A DNA stretch of 64,000 bases from JAITWN01 sp964437335 (GCA_964437335.1 CAYTGL010000008.1:1-64000), one strand, 5' to 3'. Counted from the stretch's first letter, positions 1 to 9,386 are shown. Made by a program: numbers and translations. Notes: generated from the letters alone by a model not told the origin.

Positions 1-5
1 AATCC

Positions 6-2558
6 ATGGATCAATTCGCCAAAGAAACACTGAATATCAGCCTCGAAGAGGAGATGCGCCGCTCCTATCTGGACTACGCCATGAGCGTGATTGTCGGGCG
101 CGCGCTGCCTGACGTCCGTGACGGCCTGAAGCCCGTGCATCGCCGCATTCTGTTTGCAATGCACGAATCCAATACGGTGTGGAACCGGCCCTACGTGAAG
201 TGTGCCCGCGTGGTCGGTGACGTGCTCGGTAAATACCACCCGCACGGCGACAGCGCCACCTACGAAGCGCTGGTGCGCATGGCGCAGAATTTCTCGATGC
301 GCTACATGCTGGTCGACGGCCAGGGCAACTTCGGTTCGGTCGACGGCGACTCGCCGGCGGCGATGCGTTATACCGAGGTGCGCATGTCGCGCATCGCGCA
401 TGAAATGCTCGCGGACCTGGACAAGGAGACCGTCGATTTCCTGCTGAATTACGATGAATCCGAACAGGAACCCGTCGTCCTGCCGGCGCGCATCCCGAAC
501 CTGCTCGTCAACGGCTCGGCAGGCATCGCGGTCGGCCTCGCAACGAACATACCGCCGCATAACCTGACCGAGGTCATCAACGCCTGCCTGGCGCTGATCG
601 ATAAGCCGGCGATTACCATCGCCGAACTGATGGAGCATATTCCGGGCCCCGATTTTCCGACCGCGGGCATCATCAACGGCACCCGCGGCATTCACGAGGC
701 CTATCGGACCGGGCGCGGGCGCATCTATATCCGGGCCCGCACCGGATTCGAGACCGATGACAATGGGCGCCAGCGCATCATCGTTACCGAGCTGCCCTAC
801 CAGGTCAACAAGGCGATGCTGCTCGAGAAGATCGCATTCCTGGTCAAGGAAAAGCGCCTCGAGGGCATCTCCGAGCTGCGCGATGAGTCCGACAAGGACG
901 GCATGCGCGTCGTCATCGAACTGCGTCGCGGCGAGGTCCCCGAGGTCGTGCTGAACAATCTGTACCAGCATACCCAGATGCAGAACGTGTTCGGCATCAA
1001 CCTGGTGGCGTTGCTCGATGGCCAGCCGCGACTGCTGAACGTGAAGCTGGCGCTCGAGGCCTTCATCCAGCACCGTCGCGAGGTGGTGACCCGGCGCACG
1101 ATCTTTGACCTGCGCAAGGCGCGCGAACGGGCCCATGTCCTCGAGGGCCTGACCGTCGCGCTGGCAAACATCGACGAAGTCATCGCGCTGATCAAGGCCG
1201 CGGCCGGCCCGGCCGAGGCCCGCATCGCGCTGATGGAACGCGCGTGGGCGCCGGGGGCGGTTACTGCGATGCTCGCCGAGACCGGCGCCGCGGTATCGCG
1301 TCCCGAGGGCCTGTCTGTCGAATTCGGCCTGACCGGGGCCGGCTATCGCCTGACCGAGGTCCAGGCCCAGGCGATCCTGGACCTGCGCCTGCACCGCCTG
1401 ACCGGGCTGGAACAGGACAAGATCAGAAAAGAATACAACGAGATACTGGATAAAATTAAGGAATTAATCGAGATCTTGTCGAGCCCCGACAAGCTGATGG
1501 CCGTGATTCGCGGCGAACTCGAGGCGATCCGCGAGCAGTTCGGCGATGCGCGCCGCACCGAGATCCTGCAGGTCCACGAGGACCTCCATATGGAGGACCT
1601 GATCACCGAGGAAGACGTCGTCGTGACGATCTCGCACGGCGGTTATGTCAAGGCGCAACCGCTCGAGACCTACCAGGCCCAGCGCCGCGGCGGACGCGGC
1701 AAATCGGCGACGTCGATGAAGGAGGAAGACTTCATCGACAAGCTGTTCGTCGCGAACACCCACGATACGATCCTGTGCTTCTCGAGCCGCGGCAAGGTCT
1801 ACTGGAAGAAGGTCTACGAGGTGCCGCAGGCGAGCCGCAGCGCGCGCGGCAAGCCGTTCGTGAACCTGCTGCCGCTCGAGGAAGACGAGCGCATCACGAC
1901 GGTGCTGCCGGTGCGGGAATACGACGACGACAAGTTCATCTTCATGGCGACCCGCAGCGGCGTCGTCAAGAAGACGCCGCTGCCCGATTTCTCGCGACCG
2001 CGCACCAGTGGCATCATAGCGCTCGGCCTCAATGACGACGACCGCCTGATCGGCGCCGGCGTAACCGATGGCAAGCGCGACGTGCTGCTGGTCGCGAGCA
2101 GCGGCAAGTCGGTGCGTTTCCCCGAATCGACAGTGCGTTCGATGGGGCGCACGGCCTTCGGCGTGCGCGGCATCAGGCTCAATCCCGGGCAGCAGGTCAT
2201 CGCGCTGCTGATCGCCGACGACGCCGGCTATGTGCTGACCGCGACCGAGAACGGTTATGGCAAGCGCACGCGGGTTGACGAGTACCCGGTACACGGGCGC
2301 GGCGGGCAGGGCGTGATCTCGATCCAGACGACCGAACGCAATGGCGAGGTCGTCGGCGCGGAACTCGTCAACGACGACGACGAAATCATGCTGATCACCA
2401 AGGGCGGCACGCTGGTGCGCACCCGCGTCGATGAGGTGCCGGTGCAGGGCAGAAACACCCAGGGCGTGCGCCTGATCCGCCTCGACGAGGACGAGCGCCT
2501 GGTCGGCATCGACCGCTTCGAGAGCCTCGGGGAAGATGAAAACGGTACAGAGGAATAG
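6..2558 (+). CDS. gyrA: DNA gyrase subunit A
   Basis: This is the breakage-reunion subunit of the type II topoisomerase that introduces negative supercoils with GyrB. The 850-residue protein has the expected length. The catalytic tyrosine is Tyr122 in the RYTEVRM motif. The quinolone-resistance region reads HPHGDSATYEALV, with Ser83 and Glu87 in E. coli numbering. A GyrA box (QRRGGRG) lies before the C-terminal beta-propeller and separates it from ParC. The C-terminus is acidic. Only five bases precede the ATG, so its promoter and ribosome binding site lie outside the window. serC follows after 6 bp, the order usual in Gammaproteobacteria. Confidence 0.98.
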   Translation: MDQFAKETLNISLEEEMRRSYLDYAMSVIVGRALPDVRDGLKPVHRRILFAMHESNTVWNRPYVKCARVVGDVLGKYHPHGDSATYEALVRMAQNFSMRYMLVDGQGNFGSVDGDSPAAMRYTEVRMSRIAHEMLADLDKETVDFLLNYDESEQEPVVLPARIPNLLVNGSAGIAVGLATNIPPHNLTEVINACLALIDKPAITIAELMEHIPGPDFPTAGIINGTRGIHEAYRTGRGRIYIRARTGFETDDNGRQRIIVTELPYQVNKAMLLEKIAFLVKEKRLEGISELRDESDKDGMRVVIELRRGEVPEVVLNNLYQHTQMQNVFGINLVALLDGQPRLLNVKLALEAFIQHRREVVTRRTIFDLRKARERAHVLEGLTVALANIDEVIALIKAAAGPAEARIALMERAWAPGAVTAMLAETGAAVSRPEGLSVEFGLTGAGYRLTEVQAQAILDLRLHRLTGLEQDKIRKEYNEILDKIKELIEILSSPDKLMAVIRGELEAIREQFGDARRTEILQVHEDLHMEDLITEEDVVVTISHGGYVKAQPLETYQAQRRGGRGKSATSMKEEDFIDKLFVANTHDTILCFSSRGKVYWKKVYEVPQASRSARGKPFVNLLPLEEDERITTVLPVREYDDDKFIFMATRSGVVKKTPLPDFSRPRTSGIIALGLNDDDRLIGAGVTDGKRDVLLVASSGKSVRFPESTVRSMGRTAFGVRGIRLNPGQQVIALLIADDAGYVLTATENGYGKRTRVDEYPVHGRGGQGVISIQTTERNGEVVGAELVNDDDEIMLITKGGTLVRTRVDEVPVQGRNTQGVRLIRLDEDERLVGIDRFESLGEDENGTEE

Positions 2559-2564
2559 ACGTCA

Positions 2565-3647
2565 ATGACAAGGATCTACAATTTCAGCGCGGGTCCCGCG
2601 GTATTGCCGGAAGAGGTGCTCGCGCGCGCCCGCGACGAGATGCTCGACTGGCAGGGCTGCGGCATGTCGGTCATGGAGATGAGCCATCGCGGCAAGGAAT
2701 TCATGAAGATCGCCGCGCAGGCCGAGGCCGACCTGCGCGAACTGCTCGATGTGCCGGCGAACTACAAGGTGCTGTTCCTGCAGGGCGGCGCGAGCCTGCA
2801 GTTCGGCATGGTTCCGATCAACCTGCTGCGCGGCAAGCGCAAGGCCGACTATATCAATACCGGCAGCTGGTCGAAAAAGGCGATCGCCGAGGGCAAGCGT
2901 TTCTGCGAGGTCAACGTCGCTGCGAGCAGCGAGGCGACTCGCTTTACGACGATCCCGCCGCGCGCGGAATGGCGGCTCGATCCCGCCGCCGCCTATGTCC
3001 ATTACACGCCGAACGAGACGATCGAGGGCGTCGAATTTCCCGGCATCCCCGACACCGGCGCCGTCCCGCTCGTCGCCGACATGTCATCGACGATGCTGTC
3101 GCGTCCGGTCGATGTCGCGCGCTTCGGCCTGATCTACGCCGGCGCGCAGAAGAACATCGGCCCCGCGGGCCTGGTCGTCGTCATCGTCCGCGACGACCTG
3201 ATCGGCGAGGTCCTGCCCGGCACGCCGGTCATGTGCGACTACCGGATCCATGCCGAGGCCGAATCGATGTACAACACGCCGCCGACCTATGCGTGGTATA
3301 TCGCCGGCCTCGTATTCGACTGGCTCAAGCGCAACGGCGGGCTCAAGGCGATGGCCGAAGTCAACCGGCGCAAGGCGAAAAAGCTCTATGATGCGATCGA
3401 CGGCTCGTCGTTCTATGCGAATCCGGTCGATCCGACCTGTCGCTCGTGGATGAACGTGCCGTTCACGCTCGCCGACCCGGAACTCGACCCGGTATTCCTG
3501 AAGGAGGCCGCGACGATCGGTCTCTCGACACTGAAGGGGCACCGCTCGGTCGGCGGCATGCGTGCGAGCCTCTATAATGCGATGCCCGAGGCCGGCGTCG
3601 ACGCGCTGATCGCATTCATGAAGGATTTCGAGCGGCGGCAGGGGTAG
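2565..3647 (+). CDS. serC: Phosphoserine aminotransferase
   Basis: A PLP-dependent class V aminotransferase that converts 3-phosphohydroxypyruvate and glutamate to phosphoserine; in many bacteria it also acts in pyridoxine synthesis. The 360 residues match the family length. The N-terminus (IYNFSAGPAVLP) is the SerC signature, and the PLP lysine is Lys196 in AGAQKNIGPAG. It starts 6 bp after gyrA and is probably co-transcribed. The next gene, serA, makes its substrate, so two steps of serine synthesis are adjacent. Confidence 0.97.
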   Translation: MTRIYNFSAGPAVLPEEVLARARDEMLDWQGCGMSVMEMSHRGKEFMKIAAQAEADLRELLDVPANYKVLFLQGGASLQFGMVPINLLRGKRKADYINTGSWSKKAIAEGKRFCEVNVAASSEATRFTTIPPRAEWRLDPAAAYVHYTPNETIEGVEFPGIPDTGAVPLVADMSSTMLSRPVDVARFGLIYAGAQKNIGPAGLVVVIVRDDLIGEVLPGTPVMCDYRIHAEAESMYNTPPTYAWYIAGLVFDWLKRNGGLKAMAEVNRRKAKKLYDAIDGSSFYANPVDPTCRSWMNVPFTLADPELDPVFLKEAATIGLSTLKGHRSVGGMRASLYNAMPEAGVDALIAFMKDFERRQG

Positions 3648-3698
3648 AATGGGTCGGAGTCCCCTTCCGCGGGATCACAGCAGAATACTTGAGGTATC

Positions 3699-4865
3699 AT
3701 GTACAAGATATTGACGTTGAATAATATTTCAGTTGTAGGTCTCGAGCGCTTTCCGCGCGACAAGTATGAGGTCGCATCCGAGATCCAGCACCCCGACGCG
3801 GTCATGCTGCGCTCGCACAACATGCACGGCATGGCCGTCGCGCCGACGCTGAAGGCGATCGGCCGGGCCGGCGCCGGCACCAACAACATCCCGGTTTCCG
3901 ACATGAGCCGGCTCGGGATCCCGGTGTTCAATGCGCCCGGCGCGAATGCGAACGCGGTCAAGGAACTGGTCATCGCCGGCATGCTGATCGCGGCGCGCAA
4001 TATCTGCGAGGCCTGGGAGTTCGCCCGCGGTCTCGATGGCGATGACGCGGCGATCGGCAAGCAGGCCGAGTCGGGCAAGAAGCAGTTTTCGGGCTTCGAG
4101 CTGCCGGGCCGCACTATCGGCGTCATCGGGCTTGGCGCGATCGGAATCAAGGTTGCGAACACCGCGATCGACCTCGGCATGCGCGTGATCGGCTACGACC
4201 CGAAGATCACCGTGCAGAGCGCGTGGCGTCTCGATTCGAGCGTCTCGCAGGCAGCGAGCCTCGACGATTTGCTCGCGCGTTCCGACTTCGTGACCTTCCA
4301 TGTGCCGCTTAACGAAGACACCCGTCATATGATCAATGCCGAGCGCCTGCGCCGCATGAAGCAGGGCGCGGTGATCCTGAATTTCGCCCGCGAGGGCATC
4401 GTCGACAGCGCAGCGGTCTGCGCGGCCATCGACGCGGGCCGCATCCATGCCTATGTGTGCGATTTTCCCGCCAATGAACTCAAGGGCCGCAAGCGCGTCA
4501 TCACGCTGCCGCATATCGGCGCGTCGACGGGGGAGGCCGAGGACAACTGCGCCGTCATGGTCGTCGACCAGCTGCGCGATTTTCTCGAAAACGGCAACAT
4601 CGCGAACTCGGTCAACTTCCCCGAGGTATACATGCCGCGTACCGAGGGTTACCGCATCGCAATTGCGAACGCGAACGTTCCCAACATGGTCGGCCAGATC
4701 TCGACGCTGATGGCCGGCGCCGGGCTCAACATCCTCGACCTGCTGAACAAGTCGCGCGGCGAACTCGCATTCACGCTCGCCGATCTTGACAAGCCGGTGC
4801 CGAACGCGGTCATCGAAGGCATCAGGGAAATCAACGGTGTTCTCAACGTCCGCGCGATCGACTGA
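3699..4865 (+). CDS. serA: D-3-phosphoglycerate dehydrogenase
   Basis: Catalyses the first committed step of serine synthesis: NAD-dependent oxidation of 3-phosphoglycerate. The 388-residue form has a split substrate domain, a central Rossmann domain with GVIGLGAIG at about residues 141-149, catalytic Arg231 (REGIVD) and His272 (LPHIGAST), and a C-terminal ACT domain from about residue 318 that probably senses serine. The ATG has an upstream GAGG ribosome binding site. Its position between serC and pheA is unusual, because many Gammaproteobacteria carry hisC in this neighbourhood. The 51-bp gap after serC holds a weak, degenerate GGGTC...GTCCCC palindrome. Confidence 0.95.
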   Translation: MYKILTLNNISVVGLERFPRDKYEVASEIQHPDAVMLRSHNMHGMAVAPTLKAIGRAGAGTNNIPVSDMSRLGIPVFNAPGANANAVKELVIAGMLIAARNICEAWEFARGLDGDDAAIGKQAESGKKQFSGFELPGRTIGVIGLGAIGIKVANTAIDLGMRVIGYDPKITVQSAWRLDSSVSQAASLDDLLARSDFVTFHVPLNEDTRHMINAERLRRMKQGAVILNFAREGIVDSAAVCAAIDAGRIHAYVCDFPANELKGRKRVITLPHIGASTGEAEDNCAVMVVDQLRDFLENGNIANSVNFPEVYMPRTEGYRIAIANANVPNMVGQISTLMAGAGLNILDLLNKSRGELAFTLADLDKPVPNAVIEGIREINGVLNVRAID

Positions 4866-4871
4866 CAGCCC

Positions 4872-5954
4872 ATGTCCGATGATGACAAGCTCAAGGCGAT
4901 ACGCGCCCGCATCGACCAGATCGACGAACAGTTGCAGGCGCTGATCACCGAGCGCGCGCGCTGCGCGATCGGGGTTGCCGAGCAGAAGCGGGTTGACGGC
5001 GACGACACCTGTTACCGCCCCGAGCGCGAGGCTGCGGTGCTGAAGAACGTGCTGGCGCGCAATCAGGGCCCGCTGTCCGATGAAACCCTGGCGCGCCTGT
5101 TTCGCGAGATCATGTCGGCCTGCCTGGCGCTGCAGCATCCGATGACAGTTGCCTATCTCGGTCCGCCGGGGACATTCACCGAGGCGGCTGTGCTGAAACA
5201 CTTTGGCCACGCGGTCGGCGCGCAGCCACAGGGCGCGATCGATGAGGTGTTTCGCGAGGTCGAGGCCGGAGCGGTCGATTTCGGCGTCGTGCCGATCGAG
5301 AACTCCTCCGAAGGCGCGGTCGATCATACGCTCGACATGTTCATCCATTCGCCGCTCAGGATTTGCAGCGAGATCGAGTTGCGCATTCATCACAATTTGA
5401 TGGCAAAGGCGACGGACATCCGGGGAATCCGGCGCGTCTGCGCCCACCAGATGGCGCTTGCGCAATGCCGGGAGTGGCTGGACGCGCATCTCGCCGGCGT
5501 GGAGCGCGCCCCGGTCAGCAGTAATGCCGAGGCCGCCCGTATCGCGGCTGGCGATGCGGAGGCCGCTGCGATCGCGGGATTGCATGCCGCCGACCTTTAT
5601 GGCCTGAACGTCCTCGCGCGCAATATCGAGGACGAATCCGACAACACGACGCGCTTCCTCGTGATCGGCCGGCATATCCCGGCGCCGAGCGGCCACGACA
5701 AGACCTCGCTGCTGATTTCGACCGCGAACAAGCCGGGCGCCTTGTACCGCCTGTTGAAACCACTGGCGGAACACGGCATCTCGATGACGCGCATCGAATC
5801 GCGGCCATCGCGGCGCGCCATGTGGGAGTACGTATTCTTCATCGACGTCGAGGGTCACGTCCAGGATCCGGCGCTCGCGGCGGCGCTCGCGGCGCTCAAG
5901 GAGGAGGCCGCCATGCTGAAGGTGCTCGGTTCCTACCCCGATGCCCCGTTGTAG
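4872..5954 (+). CDS. pheA: Bifunctional chorismate mutase / prephenate dehydratase
   Basis: Converts chorismate to prephenate and then to phenylpyruvate for phenylalanine synthesis. Residues 1-90 form the AroQ-type chorismate mutase helix bundle. About 95-275 form the prephenate dehydratase domain, starting VAYLGPPGTFTEAA and ending with the TTRFLVIG motif. About 283-358 form an ACT domain with an ESRP motif, the usual phenylalanine feedback site. It lies 6 bp after serA. Immediately downstream is the 51-bp palindrome at 5964-6014, separating it from the DAHP synthase gene. Confidence 0.97.
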   Translation: MSDDDKLKAIRARIDQIDEQLQALITERARCAIGVAEQKRVDGDDTCYRPEREAAVLKNVLARNQGPLSDETLARLFREIMSACLALQHPMTVAYLGPPGTFTEAAVLKHFGHAVGAQPQGAIDEVFREVEAGAVDFGVVPIENSSEGAVDHTLDMFIHSPLRICSEIELRIHHNLMAKATDIRGIRRVCAHQMALAQCREWLDAHLAGVERAPVSSNAEAARIAAGDAEAAAIAGLHAADLYGLNVLARNIEDESDNTTRFLVIGRHIPAPSGHDKTSLLISTANKPGALYRLLKPLAEHGISMTRIESRPSRRAMWEYVFFIDVEGHVQDPALAAALAALKEEAAMLKVLGSYPDAPL

Positions 5955-5963
5955 ACCAAAACT

Positions 5964-6014
5964 AGGGTCTGACCCCATTAAAAGGGTCAGACCCTTTTAA
6001 TGGGGTCAGACCCT
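5964..6014. repeat. GGGTCAGACCC palindrome, copy 1 (51 bp)
   Basis: A perfect palindrome with 25-bp arms around a single central A. It contains one GGGTCTGACCC and two GGGTCAGACCC units separated by A/T-rich spacers. It sits between pheA and the DAHP synthase gene. As RNA it would form a long hairpin that could affect termination or mRNA stability. It belongs to the family also found at 7989, 9347, 14595, 16603, 43410 and 59183. Confidence 0.95.
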
Positions 6015-6037
6015 TTTGAGTTGACAGGTACAGGCAG

Positions 6038-7057
6038 ATGATCATCATCATGAATTCGAAGGCGGCCGCGGACGAGGTGCATGCGGTCGAGGACAAGCTG
6101 CGCGGCATGGGGCTGCAGCCGCATGTATCGCGCGGCATACAGCGCACCGTGATCGGCGCGATCGGCGACGAAAGCGCGGTCGACCAGGAACTGCTCGAGG
6201 CGCTGAAGGGCGTCGACCGGGTCGTGCGCGTCATGAAGCCGTACAAGATGGTCTCGCGCGAGTCGCATGACGCGAACAGCGTCATTGATATCCGGGGCGT
6301 TCCGGTCGGCGGTGAGGCGCTGCAGATCATTGCCGGCCCCTGTTCGGTCGAAACACCGCAACAGATGGCGGACGCCGCTGACGGCGTCGCCGCGGCCGGC
6401 TGCCGCCTGATGCGCGGCGGCGCGTTCAAGCCGCGCACCAGTCCCTATGCGTTCCAGGGCGCCGGCGTCGACGGCCTGAAGATGTTCAAGGAGGCCGCGT
6501 CGCGCCGTGATCTGCCGATCGTCACCGAGCTGATGGACGTGCGTATGCTCGATACCTTTCTCGAACACGAGGTCGATGCGATCCAGATCGGCACGCGCAA
6601 CATGCAGAACTTCGATCTGTTGAAGGAGGTCGGGCGCAGTACGCATACGCCGGTAATCCTGAAGCGCGGACTGTCGGCGACGATCTCCGAATGGCTGATG
6701 GCGGCCGAGTACATCGCCGCCGGCGGCAATCACAACATCATCTTCTGCGAACGCGGCGTGCGCAGTTTCGAAGACGCCTATCGCAACATGCTCGACGTCA
6801 CCGCGGTGCCGGTGCTGAAGCGCGAGACCCACCTGCCGGTCATCATCGATCCCAGTCATGCCGGCGGCAAGGCCTGGATGGTGCCGGCGCTCGCGCGGGC
6901 CGCGATCGCCGCCGGCGCCGACGGCCTGCTGGTCGAGATGCATCCACGCCCGCCCGAGGCCTGGTCCGACGCCGATCAGGCCCTCGATCCGTCCGAACTC
7001 ATCGCGCTGATGACGCAATTGCGCGGCATCGCCAACGTCCTTGGACGCACGCTTTGA
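6038..7057 (+). CDS. 3-deoxy-7-phosphoheptulonate synthase, type I-beta
   Basis: First enzyme of the shikimate pathway: condenses phosphoenolpyruvate and erythrose 4-phosphate to DAHP. The 339 residues have an N-terminal ferredoxin-like regulatory domain (about 1-75), as in the Thermotoga type, and then the TIM barrel. Motifs seen are AGPCSVE with metal-binding Cys102, RGGAFKPRTSPYAFQG, LKRG and DPSHAGGK. This differs from the E. coli AroF/G/H type, which lacks the ferredoxin-like domain. The gene lies between pheA and tyrA, so it probably feeds both branches. The first ATG gives the MIIIM start expected for the fold; a second ATG lies 4 codons in. Confidence 0.95.
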   Translation: MIIIMNSKAAADEVHAVEDKLRGMGLQPHVSRGIQRTVIGAIGDESAVDQELLEALKGVDRVVRVMKPYKMVSRESHDANSVIDIRGVPVGGEALQIIAGPCSVETPQQMADAADGVAAAGCRLMRGGAFKPRTSPYAFQGAGVDGLKMFKEAASRRDLPIVTELMDVRMLDTFLEHEVDAIQIGTRNMQNFDLLKEVGRSTHTPVILKRGLSATISEWLMAAEYIAAGGNHNIIFCERGVRSFEDAYRNMLDVTAVPVLKRETHLPVIIDPSHAGGKAWMVPALARAAIAAGADGLLVEMHPRPPEAWSDADQALDPSELIALMTQLRGIANVLGRTL

Positions 7058-7077
7058 GTCCGCGCGCGATCAAGGAT

Positions 7078-7977
7078 ATGCCCGACGCGGACACCGAGTC
7101 CTTGCCCGGTGAAGCCCCGTTCAAGCGGCTGACCATCGTCGGCGTCGGCCTGATCGGTGGCTCGCTCGCCCGTGCGCTGCGCCGCGCCGGCAAGCGAATC
7201 GAGATCATCGGATATGGCCGCAATCACCTGAATCTCCAGCGCGCGCTGGAACTCGGCGTCATCGATCGCTTCGAGACCCGGATCGCCGATGCGGTGAGGG
7301 ACGCCGACATGATCGTCGTCGCGGTGCCGGTCGGCGTGATCGGGCGGGTGCTGCGCGAGATGGTCCCGCATATCAGCGCTGACGCCGTGATCACTGATGT
7401 CGGCAGCACCAAGGCCAGCGTGATTCGGGACGCGCGCTCGGCGCTCGGGGAGGCGCTGCCGGTGTTTGTGCCGGGCCATCCGGTCGCCGGCAATGAACGC
7501 CGCGGTGTCGAGGCCTCGACCGCCGGGCTGTTCGAGGATCGCGCGGTGCTGCTGACGCCGGTCGTCGAAACCCGTCCCGTCGCGCTCGCGCGGGTGCGCG
7601 CAATGTGGCAGGCCACCGGTGCCCGCGTCATTGATATGGATGCGGAGCATCACGACCGGATCCTCGCTGCGACCAGTCATTTACCGCACGTACTCGCCTA
7701 TACGCTGGTTGACGCGCTCGCACGCATGGACGACAGCGAGGAGATCTTCAATTACGCCGCCGGCGGCTTCCGCGATTTCACGCGCATCGCGTCGTCGGAC
7801 CCGCTGATGTGGCGTGACATCTGTCTGGCGAACAGCGAGGCCATCGCCGCAGTACTGGTCGAATACCAGCGTCACCTCGACGCGGCGCTGCAGGCGATTC
7901 GCCGCGGCGATGGCGAGACGCTGATGGCGTTGTTCGAACGCGCAAAGGCGATCCGCGACCGGGTGGTCAAGAAGTAG
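7078..7977 (+). CDS. tyrA: Prephenate dehydrogenase
   Basis: NAD(P)-dependent oxidative decarboxylation of prephenate (or arogenate) for tyrosine synthesis. The 299-residue protein has the dinucleotide motif VGVGLIGGS at about residues 21-29, a conserved GHPVAGNE segment, and the SHLPH histidine segment of the TyrA family. No mutase or ACT domain is fused. The ATG at 7078 is chosen because the conserved sequence starts soon after it. An in-frame TTG at 7054 that overlaps the preceding stop is an alternative giving eight more residues. It belongs to the aromatic block and is followed by aroA. Confidence 0.95.
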   Translation: MPDADTESLPGEAPFKRLTIVGVGLIGGSLARALRRAGKRIEIIGYGRNHLNLQRALELGVIDRFETRIADAVRDADMIVVAVPVGVIGRVLREMVPHISADAVITDVGSTKASVIRDARSALGEALPVFVPGHPVAGNERRGVEASTAGLFEDRAVLLTPVVETRPVALARVRAMWQATGARVIDMDAEHHDRILAATSHLPHVLAYTLVDALARMDDSEEIFNYAAGGFRDFTRIASSDPLMWRDICLANSEAIAAVLVEYQRHLDAALQAIRRGDGETLMALFERAKAIRDRVVKK

Positions 7978-7988
7978 CGATCACGAAT

Positions 7989-8019
7989 GGGGTCAGACCC
8001 CGAAGGGGGGATGACCCCC
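7989..8019. repeat. GGGTCAGACCC palindrome, copy 2 (degenerate)
   Basis: A complete GGGGTCAGACCCC unit at 7989-8001 is followed by a decayed second unit, GGGGGATGACCCCC, ending at 8019. It fills most of the tyrA-aroA gap. The decay suggests an older copy of the same family. Confidence 0.75.
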
Positions 8020-8029
8020 GGACGACAAG

Positions 8030-9352
8030 ATGAATCACGCAGATCAGCAGACATTCCATGTTAATCCCGGCGGCCATCTGCGCGGCTCGCTGCGCGTTCC
8101 CGGCGACAAGTCGATCTCGCATCGCGCGATCATGATCGGTTCGATCGCCCAAGGCGTCACGGAAGTCGAGGGCTTTCTCGAAGGCGAGGACAGTCTGGCG
8201 ACACTCGCGGCGTTTCGCGCGATGGGTGTCCGCATCGACGGGCCCGCGCAGGGCAGGGTAACGATCCACGGCGCCGGTCTGCGCGGTCTGCACGCGCCGC
8301 CGGGTCCGCTCGACCTCGGCAATTCCGGCACATCGATGCGACTGCTCTCGGGACTGCTCGCCGCGCAGGACTTCGACGTCACGCTGATCGGAGATGCCTC
8401 GCTGAGCCGACGGCCGATGCGCCGGGTCACCGAACCGCTGCGGGCGATGGGCGCGCGCATCGAGACCAGCACGAGCGGCACGCCGCCGTTGCAGATTCAT
8501 CGCGGCGCCACATTGCATGGCGCGGACTATGCAATGCCGGTCGCGAGTGCTCAGGTCAAGTCGGCGCTGCTGCTTGCCGGTCTTTATGCGGGTGGTCAGA
8601 CCTGCGTCACCGAACCCGCGCCGACCCGCGATCATACCGAGCGCATGCTGTCGGCGTTCGGGGTCAGGGTCGAGACACGCGGCAAGCGAATCTGCGTCGA
8701 GGGCGGCAGTCAGCCGGTCGCGGCGCCGATCCGGGTTCCAGCCGATATCTCGTCGGCGGCGTTTTTCCTCGTCGGTGCAGCGATCGCGCCGGGTTCGGAC
8801 ATGACGCTGACCGCTGTCGGACTCAATCCGACCCGCATCGGCGTCATCGAGATTCTGCGACAGATGGGCGCCGACATCGAGATCCGGAACGAGCGCCGTT
8901 TCGGCGGCGAGCCGGTCGCCGACCTGCGCATGCGCGCCGCACGACTGCGGGGTATCGAGATCCCCGAGGCGCAGGTGCCGCTGGCGATCGACGAATTTCC
9001 GGCCTTGTTCATCGCCGCCGCCTGCGCGTCGGGCACAACCGTGTTGCGCGGCGCCGGGGAACTCCGGGTCAAGGAGAGCGACCGGATCCAGGTCATGGCC
9101 GACGGTCTGGCTGTACTCGGCATCAACGCTCGTCCGACCGCGGACGGCATGATCATCGATGGAGGAATGCCCGGCGGCGGCACGATCGACAGCCACGGCG
9201 ATCATCGCATCGCGATGGCCTTTGCGATTGCCGCGCTGCACGCAAGCGCCCCGATCACGATCCGCGACTGCGCGAATGTGAACACCTCATTCCCGGGCTT
9301 CGTCGCACAGGCGCGCGAAGCCGGGCTCAGGATTGAAGTTGCACCTCAATAG
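8030..9352 (+). CDS. aroA: 3-phosphoshikimate 1-carboxyvinyltransferase (EPSP synthase)
   Basis: Transfers enolpyruvyl from PEP to shikimate 3-phosphate, the sixth shikimate-pathway step and the glyphosate target. The 440 residues show GDKSISHR at 25-32, LGNSGTSMRLLSG, DISSAAFFL, KESDRI and GDHRIAM, all family signatures. The stop codon TAG (9350-9352) lies inside the palindrome at 9347-9386, so the repeat supplies the gene end. cmk follows after 48 bp. The order tyrA-aroA-cmk-rpsA is conserved in Gammaproteobacteria. Confidence 0.97.
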   Translation: MNHADQQTFHVNPGGHLRGSLRVPGDKSISHRAIMIGSIAQGVTEVEGFLEGEDSLATLAAFRAMGVRIDGPAQGRVTIHGAGLRGLHAPPGPLDLGNSGTSMRLLSGLLAAQDFDVTLIGDASLSRRPMRRVTEPLRAMGARIETSTSGTPPLQIHRGATLHGADYAMPVASAQVKSALLLAGLYAGGQTCVTEPAPTRDHTERMLSAFGVRVETRGKRICVEGGSQPVAAPIRVPADISSAAFFLVGAAIAPGSDMTLTAVGLNPTRIGVIEILRQMGADIEIRNERRFGGEPVADLRMRAARLRGIEIPEAQVPLAIDEFPALFIAAACASGTTVLRGAGELRVKESDRIQVMADGLAVLGINARPTADGMIIDGGMPGGGTIDSHGDHRIAMAFAIAALHASAPITIRDCANVNTSFPGFVAQAREAGLRIEVAPQ

Positions 9353-9386
9353 GGTCAGACCCTTTTAAAAGGGTCTGACCCTATTG
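9347..9386. repeat. GGGTCAGACCC palindrome, copy 3 (40 bp, perfect)
   Basis: A perfect 40-bp palindrome with 20-bp arms, made of GGGTCAGACCC and GGGTCTGACCC units joined by TTTTAAAA. It begins three bases before the aroA stop codon, so the TAG is formed by the left arm. The cmk ribosome binding site (ggagagg) lies just after it. Confidence 0.95.

Noticed and set aside
3729..5978. A 749-codon open frame on the minus strand
   Set aside because: It is antisense to serA and pheA, which have complete catalytic motifs. Long antisense frames are expected in high-GC DNA. No family motif was seen in it.
5964..6014. Intrinsic terminator interpretation of the GGGTCAGACCC palindromes
   Set aside because: The T runs inside the elements are symmetric spacers of about four T; there is no U-tract after the hairpin, and some copies lie within apparent operons. 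A repeat-family reading fits better.
7967..9241. A 424-codon minus-strand frame over aroA
   Set aside because: Shadow of aroA; low-complexity residue use and no ribosome binding site.
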